Part shown: positions 1-7,630 of the stretch, piece after piece
Numbering within the stretch: the first letter of the stretch is position 1
How the letters are laid out: every line of letters begins with the position of its first letter
Assembly: GCF_008033135.1 (NCBI RefSeq)
Contig: NZ_CP041335.1
Span: forward strand, 1,927,925-1,991,924
Source: Chitinolyticbacter meiyuanensis
GTDB lineage: Bacteria; Pseudomonadota; Gammaproteobacteria; Burkholderiales; Chitinibacteraceae
Reading direction: 5' to 3'
Length of the DNA: 64,000 nt
Translations under genes and position numbers: made by a program
Notes under the pieces: model-generated
What the model was told of the DNA's origin: nothing
The model's database searches: none
The model's input: the letters and a program-made list of their open reading frames with translations, nothing else

Positions 1-608
1 ATCTGGTGATGAGCGGCCGGGCGCGCAACGCCTTCTGCGCGGTTCGCCCGCCGGGCCACCACGCCGAGCATGACAAGGCGATGGGGTTCTGCCTGATCAA
101 CAACGTGGCAGTGGCTGTGGCCCACGCCATCGAGCAGCACGGCATGCAACGCGTCGCCGTGGTCGATTTCGACGTGCATCACGGCAACGGCACCGAGGAT
201 ATCTTCTGCCGCAATGAGCACGTGCTGATGGTCGGCATGTTCCAGCACCCGTTCTATCCCTACAGCGGCGAAGTGCCCCGTGGTTCCAATATGCTCAATA
301 TGCCGTTGCCGCGCGGCACCACCGGTTTGCAGTTCCGTGACGCGGTGCTCGAGCAGTGGCTGCCGGCGCTTGATGCCTGGGCGCCGGAACTGATCGTGAT
401 CTCTGCAGGCTTTGATGCCCATCTGGAGGACGACATGTCCAGCATGGGCCTGATCGAATCCGATTACGCCTGGGTCACGCGCGAGATCGTCAAGCTTGCC
501 GACCGCCACGCCCACGGCCGTATCGTCTCGATGCTGGAGGGCGGTTACGACTTGTCGGCGCTGGGGCGCAGCGTGGCGGTACACATCAAGGAGCTGGGTG
601 ACTTCTGA
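1..608 (+). CDS. Histone deacetylase family protein, 5' partial
   Basis: The start lies upstream of the window, so only the C-terminal part (about 200 residues) is seen. It carries arginase/deacetylase-fold motifs: PPGHHA with the paired active-site histidines, DFDVHHGNGTE with the metal-binding Asp and His, and SAGFDAH with the second metal-binding Asp. Bacterial members are zinc-dependent deacetylases acting on acetylated amines such as acetylpolyamines or acetyl-lysine; the substrate cannot be told from this sequence. The TGA stop overlaps the AAGGAGG ribosome-binding site of the next gene, so the two are probably co-transcribed. Confidence 0.9.
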   Translation, partial: LVMSGRARNAFCAVRPPGHHAEHDKAMGFCLINNVAVAVAHAIEQHGMQRVAVVDFDVHHGNGTEDIFCRNEHVLMVGMFQHPFYPYSGEVPRGSNMLNMPLPRGTTGLQFRDAVLEQWLPALDAWAPELIVISAGFDAHLEDDMSSMGLIESDYAWVTREIVKLADRHAHGRIVSMLEGGYDLSALGRSVAVHIKELGDF

Positions 609-618
609 AGGAGGCGCC

Positions 619-1008
619 ATGCCGACGATGCCGACAGTCGCCGCCCTCGTGTTCTTGTGCCTTGCTCTGATGGTCTGCCTATTCCAGGCCGCGCTGGTGC
701 TGGGTGCGCCTTGGGGTGTGCGCACCCTCGGCGGGCGCTGGGCGGGGCGTCTGCCGGTTGCCGGGCGAATCATCGGTGCCTTGTCGTTCCTCTTGATGCT
801 TGCATTCGCGCTGGTCGTTTGCGCCCGCGCGGGATGGGTGCTTGCTGATTGGCGCGACACCGCAAGGCTGTGGATCTGGATCGTGGTGGCCTATTGCGCG
901 CTGGGGACGGTTGCCAACGCTGCGACGCGCAGCCGCCAGGAGCGCCGGACCTGGTTGCCGGTGGTGGGCTTGATGTTGTTGTCGAGCCTCGTGGTCGCCA
1001 CTGCCTAG
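619..1008 (+). CDS. Small integral membrane protein, unknown function
   Basis: This 129-residue protein has about four hydrophobic segments (near residues 6-28, 50-70, 83-103 and 113-128) and no catalytic motif that I recognise. The ATG follows a strong AAGGAGG at 608-614 that overlaps the stop of the deacetylase-family gene, so translation is probably coupled. Short conserved-looking GAPWG and GGRWAG elements lie after the first helix. The role is unknown and no family is assigned. Confidence 0.8.
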   Translation: MPTMPTVAALVFLCLALMVCLFQAALVLGAPWGVRTLGGRWAGRLPVAGRIIGALSFLLMLAFALVVCARAGWVLADWRDTARLWIWIVVAYCALGTVANAATRSRQERRTWLPVVGLMLLSSLVVATA

Positions 1009-1128
1009 CGGCTTCATCACATGCAATGCCAACTGCTTTCGCGGAGAGCCGGGACACGAGCGTCCTGATGCAGTGCCGGCTTCACCGGCAGGCTGGCCGA
1101 TCACACGGCGCGAGGGCCTTGGCGATCC

Positions 1129-1596
1129 TTAGAAAGGCTTCGCTACCATTAGCCAATACACGATCAGCAGTCCGCCGAAGGCGGGAAAGCCCAGTACCGT
1201 CCACCATCGCTCGTAGTGCCAGTAGCGCGCTGGCAGCTCGGTTGACTGGGCGTATGCAATTTGCGCCATGTCGCGCATCCTCAACTGTAGCCAGACCACT
1301 GGCAGCCAGCAGGCGCCGGCAATGGCATAGAGCAGTAGCGTCAGCCCCACCCAGTTCCAGCCCACCTCCCAACCCAGCTGGCGCATCAGCCACCAGCCGG
1401 ACAGCGGCTGGAAGATCACCGCCGGTGTGGTGAACCACCAGTCGGCGCGCGCCACCCAGCGCGTGACGACCGCGATGGCTGCGACATTGCGGCTGCGGTT
1501 GGTGAAGAACATGTAGAAGGCCGTGCCAAAGCCGGTGCCGAACATCAGCGTGGCTGACAGGATGTGCAGCGTCTTGACGATCAGGTAGTCGTGCAT
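1129..1596 (-). CDS. DUF2269-like integral membrane protein
   Basis: A 155-residue protein starting MHDYLIVKTLHILSA, with about four transmembrane segments. The N-terminal His-Ile-Leu-Ser region followed by MFGTGFGTAFYM resembles the DUF2269 family of small membrane proteins. The ATG at 1596 lies inside the 3' end of the upstream SDR gene (16-bp overlap), which makes it the last gene of the minus-strand operon that starts near 3573. Longer upstream starts would only read through the SDR gene in another frame. The biochemical role is unknown. Confidence 0.82.
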   Translation of the reverse strand: MHDYLIVKTLHILSATLMFGTGFGTAFYMFFTNRSRNVAAIAVVTRWVARADWWFTTPAVIFQPLSGWWLMRQLGWEVGWNWVGLTLLLYAIAGACWLPVVWLQLRMRDMAQIAYAQSTELPARYWHYERWWTVLGFPAFGGLLIVYWLMVAKPF

Positions 1597-2831
1597 GGCG
1601 TGGTTTCCTCCAGGATCAACAGTGCGGCGAGTGCGGCCAAGAGTGCGGCATTCTTGGTCAGGGGGCCGAACGGGTGGGCAAGAAACTCGGGCAGGCAAAG
1701 TGCGACGAGGGCGCTGTAGCTGGCGATCAAGGCGAGCTGCCACCGCCATAGCCGGCGTCCGGGGCGCAACAGCGTCAGCACGCCGAACACGGCATCGAGC
1801 CCAGCTGCTCCGATGCGCAACGGCTCGAACAGTGAGTTGGGAAGGCCGCAGGCTGCCAGCAGCTGGTGGCTACTCGCCACCGGATAGACGAACAGCGACA
1901 CCCAGGCCGTCGCCAGCCAGACGAAGGCGAGCGCGCCACGCAGCAGCCAGCCGATCTGCCAGCGCTGCAGTGCCCAGCGGCTGGCCGCATCGTTGAAACT
2001 GGCTGGTGAACACAGCGGTCGGTTGAGCAGTGCCGCGAATGCGCTACCGTCACCATGGCTGCCGCGCGCGAGCATGGTCAGGCTGTCGCGGCTGAGCAGG
2101 TTGCTTGGCCAGCGCTCGAGCGCACGTGCCGCAGTCATTGCCAGCCAGCCCGGCAAGCGCAGGACGCGCCCTCGCGGCCGACCGGCCAACAGGCGCAGGT
2201 AGTCGGCCAAGGCCAGCATCGTTGGGCCCGTGGCCTCGTACACCATGCCACTGCTGCGCTCGATGTCCAGCAGGGCTGCGCAGCCAGTGGCCAGGTCTTC
2301 GATGTGGATTGGTTGCACCGGGCCGGCAGCGGGCAAGGCCAGTAGCGGCAGGCTGCCAAGCCGCGAGAACAACTGGCTGCTGGCGCCGGCCGGACCATAG
2401 ACCAAACCGGGGCGCACGATGGTCCATGGCACGCCGGACGCCTGCAGTGCTGCCTCGCCGGCGGCCTTGCTGCGCCAGTAGGCCGTCTCGCCCTGCGGCG
2501 AAGCGCCCAGCGCCGAGATCAGCACCACCCGGCGGATGCCCGCTTCGCGGCAGGCGGCATACAGCGCTCGTGGTGCGGTGACATGGACGCTGGTGTAGTC
2601 CTCGTCGCTGGCACGAAACAACCCGACTGCGTTGATCACGGTATCGATGCCATGCAGTCGTGCTTGCCACACGGCGGGGTCGTGATCGATGAGGAAGTCG
2701 ACGCCGATATCGTCAGTGGTGCTTGGCTGCCTTACGCCGGCCACCACGGCATGGCCGTGGGCGCGCAGGGCGGTGGCCAGATGCTGGCCGATGAAGCCAT
2801 CGGCGCCGAGCAGCAGGATGCGTTGCGTCAT
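1581..2831 (-). CDS. SDR-family NAD(P)-binding protein with C-terminal DoxX-like membrane domain
   Basis: A 416-residue two-part protein. Residues 1 to about 285 form an atypical short-chain dehydrogenase/epimerase domain with the N-terminal nucleotide-binding motif GADGFIGQHL, a YWRSK segment in the place of the usual YxxxK active site, and RPGLVYGP after it. The C-terminal about 130 residues hold four hydrophobic helices of the DoxX-like type. The ATG at 2831 gives the GADGFIG motif its normal distance from the N-terminus; 48 further upstream codons look like read-through from the neighbouring frame. The start overlaps the stop of the DCC gene by ATGA. The substrate is unknown. Confidence 0.87.
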   Translation of the reverse strand: MTQRILLLGADGFIGQHLATALRAHGHAVVAGVRQPSTTDDIGVDFLIDHDPAVWQARLHGIDTVINAVGLFRASDEDYTSVHVTAPRALYAACREAGIRRVVLISALGASPQGETAYWRSKAAGEAALQASGVPWTIVRPGLVYGPAGASSQLFSRLGSLPLLALPAAGPVQPIHIEDLATGCAALLDIERSSGMVYEATGPTMLALADYLRLLAGRPRGRVLRLPGWLAMTAARALERWPSNLLSRDSLTMLARGSHGDGSAFAALLNRPLCSPASFNDAASRWALQRWQIGWLLRGALAFVWLATAWVSLFVYPVASSHQLLAACGLPNSLFEPLRIGAAGLDAVFGVLTLLRPGRRLWRWQLALIASYSALVALCLPEFLAHPFGPLTKNAALLAALAALLILEETTPCTTT

Positions 2832-3223
2832 TGACGGGGCTCCGTGGCGCGCAGCGTGCAGCTGCCGTTCGGGCAGTCCAGCTTCAGCACCGTGCTCAGC
2901 AGGTAGCGATTGCGGGCGAGCTGCGCATAGGCGTACTGCCACAACGGCTGCAGCGGTCGGATCCGCAGTGGCCACGCCAGCCAGCCGAGGCCCGCGGCAG
3001 CGAACACCGCGTAAACGGCGGCAAAGCCGGTTTGCCGCCGCCCGCTGCCGTCTTCCACATGCAGGCTATGCATCAAGGCCTCGCGTTGCAAACCGTGGCT
3101 GGCGACATCGACGGCGGGATCGGCCGCATCGATCAGGCGAAGCGCATGCGGTGCGCGGCGCTGCAACGCGTGCATGCTGCGGCTGCAGAACGGGCAGCTC
3201 CCGTCGTACCAGATGGTCAGCAT
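2828..3223 (-). CDS. DCC-family (DUF393) thiol-disulfide oxidoreductase-like protein
   Basis: A 131-residue protein with the family's N-terminal signature YDGSCPFC, a CxxC pair at residues 10 and 13. DCC proteins are proposed to be thioredoxin-like thiol-disulfide oxidoreductases. A hydrophobic stretch lies near residues 67-88, and a Cys pair (CPNGSC) sits near the C-terminus. It lies 2 bp downstream of a second, degenerate DCC paralogue and overlaps the SDR gene that follows (ATGA), so all are in one operon. Confidence 0.88.
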   Translation of the reverse strand: MLTIWYDGSCPFCSRSMHALQRRAPHALRLIDAADPAVDVASHGLQREALMHSLHVEDGSGRRQTGFAAVYAVFAAAGLGWLAWPLRIRPLQPLWQYAYAQLARNRYLLSTVLKLDCPNGSCTLRATEPRQ

Positions 3224-3225
3224 GA

Positions 3226-3573
3226 TCAGGCCTCCTGCGTGGTGGGATGGTTGCGCGCATGGCGGCGGGCGAAGGCGCTGTAGGCCGCTTCGATACCGGG
3301 CCGCAACGGTGCCCATTCGCTGAGTGCGGCCAGCCAGCTCAGGCGACAGTGGCGGTACATGGTGCGCACTGCAGCGATGCCAGTGATCCAGCTGCCATCC
3401 GCGTCGCGCAGATGCAGCGCGCTGCGCAAGGTGTTGTCTTCGATGCCGAGCGGGTGGCAATCGAAGCCGGGCGCGTTGATATCCTGCCAAGCCATGTCGC
3501 GACCAAGACGGCGCAGCAGCGTGATTTCCATCCGGCAGGCGAGGTTGCGGCTGTCGTAGTAAACCGTGTTCAT
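3226..3573 (-). CDS. Degenerate DCC-family protein with one signature cysteine
   Basis: A 115-residue protein starting MNTVYYDSRNLACRMEI. Aligned by eye with the intact DCC signature (YDGxCPxC), the first cysteine is replaced by Asn and only the second remains, followed by the usual arginine. The later DADGSWITGIAAV segment is also like DCC proteins. The single cysteine rules out a classical CxxC redox cycle, although a monothiol role is possible. It is the first gene of the minus-strand operon; a half-conserved inverted repeat at 3594-3611 lies just upstream and matches the operator in front of the GbsR-type regulator gene. Confidence 0.8.
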   Translation of the reverse strand: MNTVYYDSRNLACRMEITLLRRLGRDMAWQDINAPGFDCHPLGIEDNTLRSALHLRDADGSWITGIAAVRTMYRHCRLSWLAALSEWAPLRPGIEAAYSAFARRHARNHPTTQEA

Positions 3574-3593
3574 GATGTTCTCCTTGTTCGATG

Positions 3594-3611
3594 TTTCTGT
3601 ATAAAGAGAAA
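3594..3611 (-). promoter_or_regulatory. Second GbsR-type operator, upstream of DCC operon
   Basis: TTTCTGTATAAAGAGAAA matches 15 of 18 positions of the perfect inverted repeat at 4202-4219 in front of the regulator gene 3666-4190. It lies about 20 bp upstream of the first gene of the 3573-1129 operon. This suggests that the regulator controls the operon as well as itself. Its function is inferred from the sequence match and position only. Confidence 0.6.
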
Positions 3612-3665
3612 TTATCCTGCCGTGAAAAGCCCGCAGCAGCGGGCTGAGATGGCGGGAACGAATGC

Positions 3666-4190
3666 TCAGGTATCACGCCCCAGCAGTTTCTGTACCTTGG
3701 CGCCAAGCTTGAGGATCTTCATCAAGGTTTCCGGCGGCAGGTTTTCCATCTCCTTCATCCACGCGGTCAGCGTTTCCATGAAATCGAGTACGTCCTGCAT
3801 GCGCTGCAGGGCTGCGGCGTCATCGGCTTCGCCTTGCTCCATCACGCATTCGCGCAGCACGGTGAGCGTGGGATCGAACTCGCGTCGCTTGCGCTCGTCC
3901 ACGATGGTGCGAAACAGTTGCCACACGTCCTTGCTGGTCTCGAAGTGATCGCGCCGATCGCCGAGCACATGCACCACCTTGACAAGGCCCCAGCTCTGCA
4001 GCTCCTTCAGGCTGTTACTTACATTGGAGCGGGCGACGACCAGCGTTTCGGCGATTTCCTCGGCATGGAGCGGTGCATCGGCAAGGAACAGCAGGGCGTG
4101 GATCTGCGAGACGGTGCGGTTCACGCCCCAGCGTGTGCCCATTTCGCCCCAGTGCAGGATGAACTTCTGCTTGACCGGTGTGAGCTGCAT
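3666..4190 (-). CDS. GbsR/MarR-family transcriptional regulator
   Basis: A 174-residue winged-helix regulator. The N-terminal part has a helix-turn-helix (residues about 46-80, containing EEIAETLVVARSNVSNSLKEL) followed by a wing with GDRRDHFET, as in the GbsR branch of MarR-like proteins. The C-terminal half is helical and probably dimerises. The ATG at 4190 has GGAGA six bases upstream; an alternative ATG at 4202 would sit inside the operator and lacks a ribosome-binding site. A perfect inverted repeat overlaps its 5' region, which points to autorepression, and a similar copy precedes the downstream DCC-SDR operon. The inducer is unknown. Confidence 0.85.
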   Translation of the reverse strand: MQLTPVKQKFILHWGEMGTRWGVNRTVSQIHALLFLADAPLHAEEIAETLVVARSNVSNSLKELQSWGLVKVVHVLGDRRDHFETSKDVWQLFRTIVDERKRREFDPTLTVLRECVMEQGEADDAAALQRMQDVLDFMETLTAWMKEMENLPPETLMKILKLGAKVQKLLGRDT

Positions 4191-4200
4191 GGTTTTCTCC

Positions 4201-4220
4201 ATTTCTGTTAAAACAGAAAT
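4201..4220. promoter_or_regulatory. Perfect inverted-repeat operator of the GbsR-type regulator gene
   Basis: ATTTCTGTTAAAACAGAAAT is a perfect palindrome with 8-bp arms around TAAA, centred about 20 bp upstream of the regulator's ATG. A related copy lies at 3594-3611. The position and symmetry fit an autoregulatory operator for a dimeric winged-helix protein. Confidence 0.65.
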
Positions 4221-4264
4221 TAAAGAATTAATCCGGGAATTGCAAGCGCCATGGGGCTGCAGCA

Positions 4265-4297
4265 ACAAAAAAGCCACCGTTGCGGTGGCTTTTTTGT
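4265..4297 (-). terminator. Intrinsic terminator of pitA
   Basis: An 8-bp stem (AAGCCACC/GGTGGCTT) with a short loop is flanked by A and T runs on both sides, just beyond the pitA stop. The A run makes it usable from both strands; pitA reads into it. Confidence 0.85.
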
Positions 4298-4313
4298 CGG
4301 CGAATCGGTCGCT

Positions 4314-5786
4314 TCAGACGAACAGCTTGGTCGCCAGCCAGAACAACGATGCCGACAGGCCCATCGATACCGGCAAGGTGAACACCCAAGCGAGCAGGAT
4401 GCTGCGCACCGTGCCGGCGTGCAGGCCGCTGCGGTTGGCCACCATGGTGCCAGCGACCCCGGATGACAGCACGTGGGTGGTCGATACCGGCAGGCTGAAG
4501 ATGTTGGCAAAGCCGATGGAGATGGCGGCGATGATCTGCGCACTCATGCCCTGGGCATAGGTCATGCCCTGCTTGCCGATCTTCTCGCCAACAGTGAGCA
4601 CCACGCGCTTCCAGCCCACCATGGTGCCGATACCCAGTGCCAGCGCCACGGCGAGGATCACCCAGAAGGGCGCGTATTCGGTGGTGGCGGTCAGATCCTT
4701 GCGCAGGTTGTCGAGATCCTTCTTGTCGCGGCTGCTCATCTGCGGCAGCTTGCCCACCTTCTTGGCGGTGTCGTCCAGGCACAGCAGATAGCGGCGGACC
4801 TGCGAGCGCGCTTCCGGCGCGAGCTCTCGGTAATCCTTGATGCCATCGAGCGCCAGCAGCAGGGCGGCGATGGTTTGCTCGGTGGTCTTGGGGTCGCAGC
4901 GGAATTTTTTCGGCAGGTCCACGTTGTTGCCCTGGCCGAGTGCGAGGTAGTCCGACAGCGTGGCGGTGTTGTGCTGGTAGAACTGGCGCAGGTGGATGGT
5001 GGCATCGCGGGTGCGCTCGATCTGGTAGGTGGTGCTATCGAGGTCGAGCACGAACTTGGCCGGCACAATGCCGATCAGCACCAGCATGATCAGGCCGATG
5101 CCCTTCTGGCCATCGTTGGAGCCATGCACGAAGCTCACGCCCATGGCCGAGAGCACCAGCACCAGGCGGTTCCAGAACGGCGGATGCTTCTTGCCATCGA
5201 TCTCGCGGCGCGTTTCCGGCGTCTTGTGCATCTTGGAGAGCGGCAGCAGCCATTTCAGGCCGAGCAGCAAGGCGCCCGCGAGCAGGAAGCCCGCGGTGGG
5301 CGAGATCACCAGCGACAACGCGATGTCGATCGCCTTCTTCCAGTTGATGCCCTCACCGAGCGGAATGCCGGTGATCAGCGCGTTGGCCAGACCCACGCCG
5401 AGGATGGAGCCGATCAGCGTGTGCGAGCTCGATGCCGGGATACCGTAATACCAGGTGCCCAGGTTCCAGACGATGGCGGCGGCCAACAGCGAGAACACCA
5501 TGGCAAGGCCATGGCCGGTGTTTACGTTCATCAGCAGTTCCACCGGCAGCAGGTGGACGATGGCATACGCCACGCCGACGCCGCCCAGCAGCACGCCGAG
5601 GAAGTTGAAGATGCCGGAGAAGATCACCGCCAGGTGCGGCGGCATTGCCTTGGTGTAGATCACCGTGGCAACGGCGTTGGCGGTGTCGTGAAACCCGTTG
5701 ATGAACTCGTAAGTGAGCACGAAGGCGAGCGCCAGCACCAGGCTGATGGCGACCCAGGCATCGAGCCCGGAGAAGAGATCAAACAT
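4314..5786 (-). CDS. pitA: PiT-family low-affinity inorganic phosphate transporter
   Basis: A 490-residue membrane protein close to the length of E. coli PitA. It has the two inverted family signatures, NGFHDTANAVAT near residue 30 and the GSNDGQKGIG signature near residue 223, which form the phosphate/metal path in PiT proteins. Hydrophobic helices surround a central soluble loop (about residues 250-370), as in PitA. It imports phosphate as a neutral metal-phosphate complex with protons. It is a single-gene unit with its own terminator and is divergent from sdaA. Confidence 0.95.
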   Translation of the reverse strand: MFDLFSGLDAWVAISLVLALAFVLTYEFINGFHDTANAVATVIYTKAMPPHLAVIFSGIFNFLGVLLGGVGVAYAIVHLLPVELLMNVNTGHGLAMVFSLLAAAIVWNLGTWYYGIPASSSHTLIGSILGVGLANALITGIPLGEGINWKKAIDIALSLVISPTAGFLLAGALLLGLKWLLPLSKMHKTPETRREIDGKKHPPFWNRLVLVLSAMGVSFVHGSNDGQKGIGLIMLVLIGIVPAKFVLDLDSTTYQIERTRDATIHLRQFYQHNTATLSDYLALGQGNNVDLPKKFRCDPKTTEQTIAALLLALDGIKDYRELAPEARSQVRRYLLCLDDTAKKVGKLPQMSSRDKKDLDNLRKDLTATTEYAPFWVILAVALALGIGTMVGWKRVVLTVGEKIGKQGMTYAQGMSAQIIAAISIGFANIFSLPVSTTHVLSSGVAGTMVANRSGLHAGTVRSILLAWVFTLPVSMGLSASLFWLATKLFV

Positions 5787-6021
5787 GAAGTGAGTATGTC
5801 GTTTTGATGACCGGGCGGATTATGGCAGAAAGCCGTTGGTGCCGCTCTGTGGACGAAGGGATGCGCCGGACGGTCGTCGTCATGCTTTGCGTTGGCGCAA
5901 ACCGGTGCCTCACGTTTTCCCTGATGCCGTACGGCGCGCGGCCTGCCAAGCTGGCTGGGAAGGGGCCGCAATCGGCGGCACTGGCCAGACAGCGGTAGCG
6001 ATCCTGCCGCCAGGAGCAGCC

Positions 6022-7374
6022 ATGCTCAGCGTGTTCGACATGTTCAAGATCGGCATCGGCCCGTCGAGCTCCCACACCGTGGGACCGATGCTGGCTGCGG
6101 CGCGCTTCGCCCAGGAAGTGGTGTCGCTGCCGGTGGCACGGGTGGCGGTCGATCTCTACGGCTCGCTCGCGCTGACCGGTCACGGCCATGGCACGGTCGG
6201 CGCCGTGCTGAATGGGCTGGAAGGCCAGTTGCCGGCACGATGCGATCCGGCTGCCATCGTGCCACGGGCCGAGGCGCTGCAGGCTGGCGCTGCGCTGCGG
6301 CTAGCCGGGCAGCGCGATATCGGGTTTGACTACCGCCGTGACATCACGCTGCATCGGCACGAATTCCTCAAGCTGCACGCCAACGGCTTGCGCTGCTCGG
6401 CCTGGAGTGCCGCCGATGAGTTGCTGGCGCAGCAAACCTACTACTCGATTGGGGGCGGCTTCGTCGTCAGCGAGGTGGAGTTCGGTCAGCCGCAGCCCGA
6501 GCTTGCCGTGCCGTATCCGTTTCGTTCTGCCGCGGAGCTGCTCGTGCATTGCCGGGCACAGCACAAAAGCATCGCCGAGATCGCCTGGGCCAACGAGTGT
6601 GCCTGCCGGCACCCGGTCGAGGTGCGCCAGGGCCTGCTCGAGATCGCCCGCACCATGCACGACTGCATTGAGGCCGGCTGCCGCCACGAGGGCACCTTGC
6701 CGGGCGGCTATGCGGTACGGCGCCGCGCTCCGGCCATCTTCCGCAAGCTGGTGGCGCTGCAGCTTTCCGGCCGGCACGACATCATGCTCTGGCCGATGCT
6801 CTACGCGATGGCGGTGAACGAGGAAAACGCCGCGGGCGGGCGCATTGTCACGGCGCCAACCAATGGCGCAGCCGGCATTGTGCCGGCCGTGCTGCAGTAC
6901 TGGCGCAACTTCGACGCCCGCGCCAGCGAACAGGGCATGGTCGATTTCCTGCTGACGGCAGGTGCCATCGGCATGCTGTACAAGATGAATGCGTCGATTT
7001 CCGGGGCGGAGGTCGGCTGCCAGGGGGAGGTGGGCGTCGCCTGCTCGATGGCGGCCGGTGCCTATTGCGCGGTGTTGGGCGGTACGCTCGCGCAGATCGA
7101 GAACGCTGCCGAGATCGCCATGGAACATCACCTGGGGCTGACCTGCGATCCGGTCGGCGGCCTGGTGCAGATTCCCTGTATCGAGCGCAACGGCATCGCT
7201 GCGGAGAAGGCGATCAAGGTGGCGCAACTGGCGCTGCTGGAGGATGGCGAGCACAAGATCAGCCTGGATCAGGTGATCGCCACCATGTATCGCACCGGGC
7301 TCGACATGCGGCAGCAGTACAAGGAAACCGCCACCGGTGGCCTGGCACTGACCGTGGGTGCACCGGCCTGCTGA
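6022..7374 (+). CDS. sdaA: L-serine ammonia-lyase, single-chain iron-sulfur type
   Basis: A 450-residue enzyme that converts L-serine to pyruvate and ammonia. The N-terminal beta domain starts with [15 protein letters not shown] (residues 8-22). The three predicted [4Fe-4S] ligands are Cys333, Cys375 and Cys386, in GCQGEVG and [12 protein letters not shown], with the 42- and 11-residue spacing of the family. The TAPTNGA motif near residue 278 is also present. The ATG at 6022 follows AGGAG at 6012-6016; the open frame extends further upstream but without family similarity. It is transcribed divergently from pitA. Confidence 0.95.
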   Translation: MLSVFDMFKIGIGPSSSHTVGPMLAAARFAQEVVSLPVARVAVDLYGSLALTGHGHGTVGAVLNGLEGQLPARCDPAAIVPRAEALQAGAALRLAGQRDIGFDYRRDITLHRHEFLKLHANGLRCSAWSAADELLAQQTYYSIGGGFVVSEVEFGQPQPELAVPYPFRSAAELLVHCRAQHKSIAEIAWANECACRHPVEVRQGLLEIARTMHDCIEAGCRHEGTLPGGYAVRRRAPAIFRKLVALQLSGRHDIMLWPMLYAMAVNEENAAGGRIVTAPTNGAAGIVPAVLQYWRNFDARASEQGMVDFLLTAGAIGMLYKMNASISGAEVGCQGEVGVACSMAAGAYCAVLGGTLAQIENAAEIAMEHHLGLTCDPVGGLVQIPCIERNGIAAEKAIKVAQLALLEDGEHKISLDQVIATMYRTGLDMRQQYKETATGGLALTVGAPAC

Positions 7375-7630
7375 AATGCAGGCAGCATGGCCGCGCGGCA
7401 GACAGCCTGGAAAAATTGCGGTAGATTCACCGCTGTTTGCCACATTGCAAAGGAGTACCGGGGCCTCTCTTGTCCCCGCATATGAGTCAACCTCGATCTA
7501 GGCGCGCAACCGCGTGCCATGGGCAACAGCCCGCTTACCCCCCCTTCAGCGCCATCTTCCTCACCGGGCGCTGCACCGACAGCTCCGCTGCCTGCGCCTT
7601 GCGCGGCGTATCCCATCATGGAGCGCTGTC
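7375..7630 (+). other. 256-nt leader before the CorC-type gene, no supported gene
   Basis: This gap holds a short GGGG/CCCC hairpin near 7461-7480 and a GC hairpin near 7502-7519. Two overlapping open frames run into the next gene. One begins with ATG at 7529 and is unusually rich in proline codons; the other begins near 7482 and stops at 7643, inside corC. No known riboswitch consensus could be fitted. See findings. Confidence 0.4.

Noticed and set aside
1581..2975. 464-residue version of the SDR gene
   Set aside because: The first 48 codons overlap the DCC gene and precede the nucleotide-binding motif; the ATG at 2831 fits the family.
4473..5807. 444-codon open frame antisense to pitA
   Set aside because: pitA is certain by motifs; the antisense product is rich in His, Gln and Glu without any domain.
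7437..7630. yybP-ykoY or other metal riboswitch before corC
   Set aside because: A GGAGTA-like start is present, but the conserved later elements and pairing of the known metal riboswitches could not be found.
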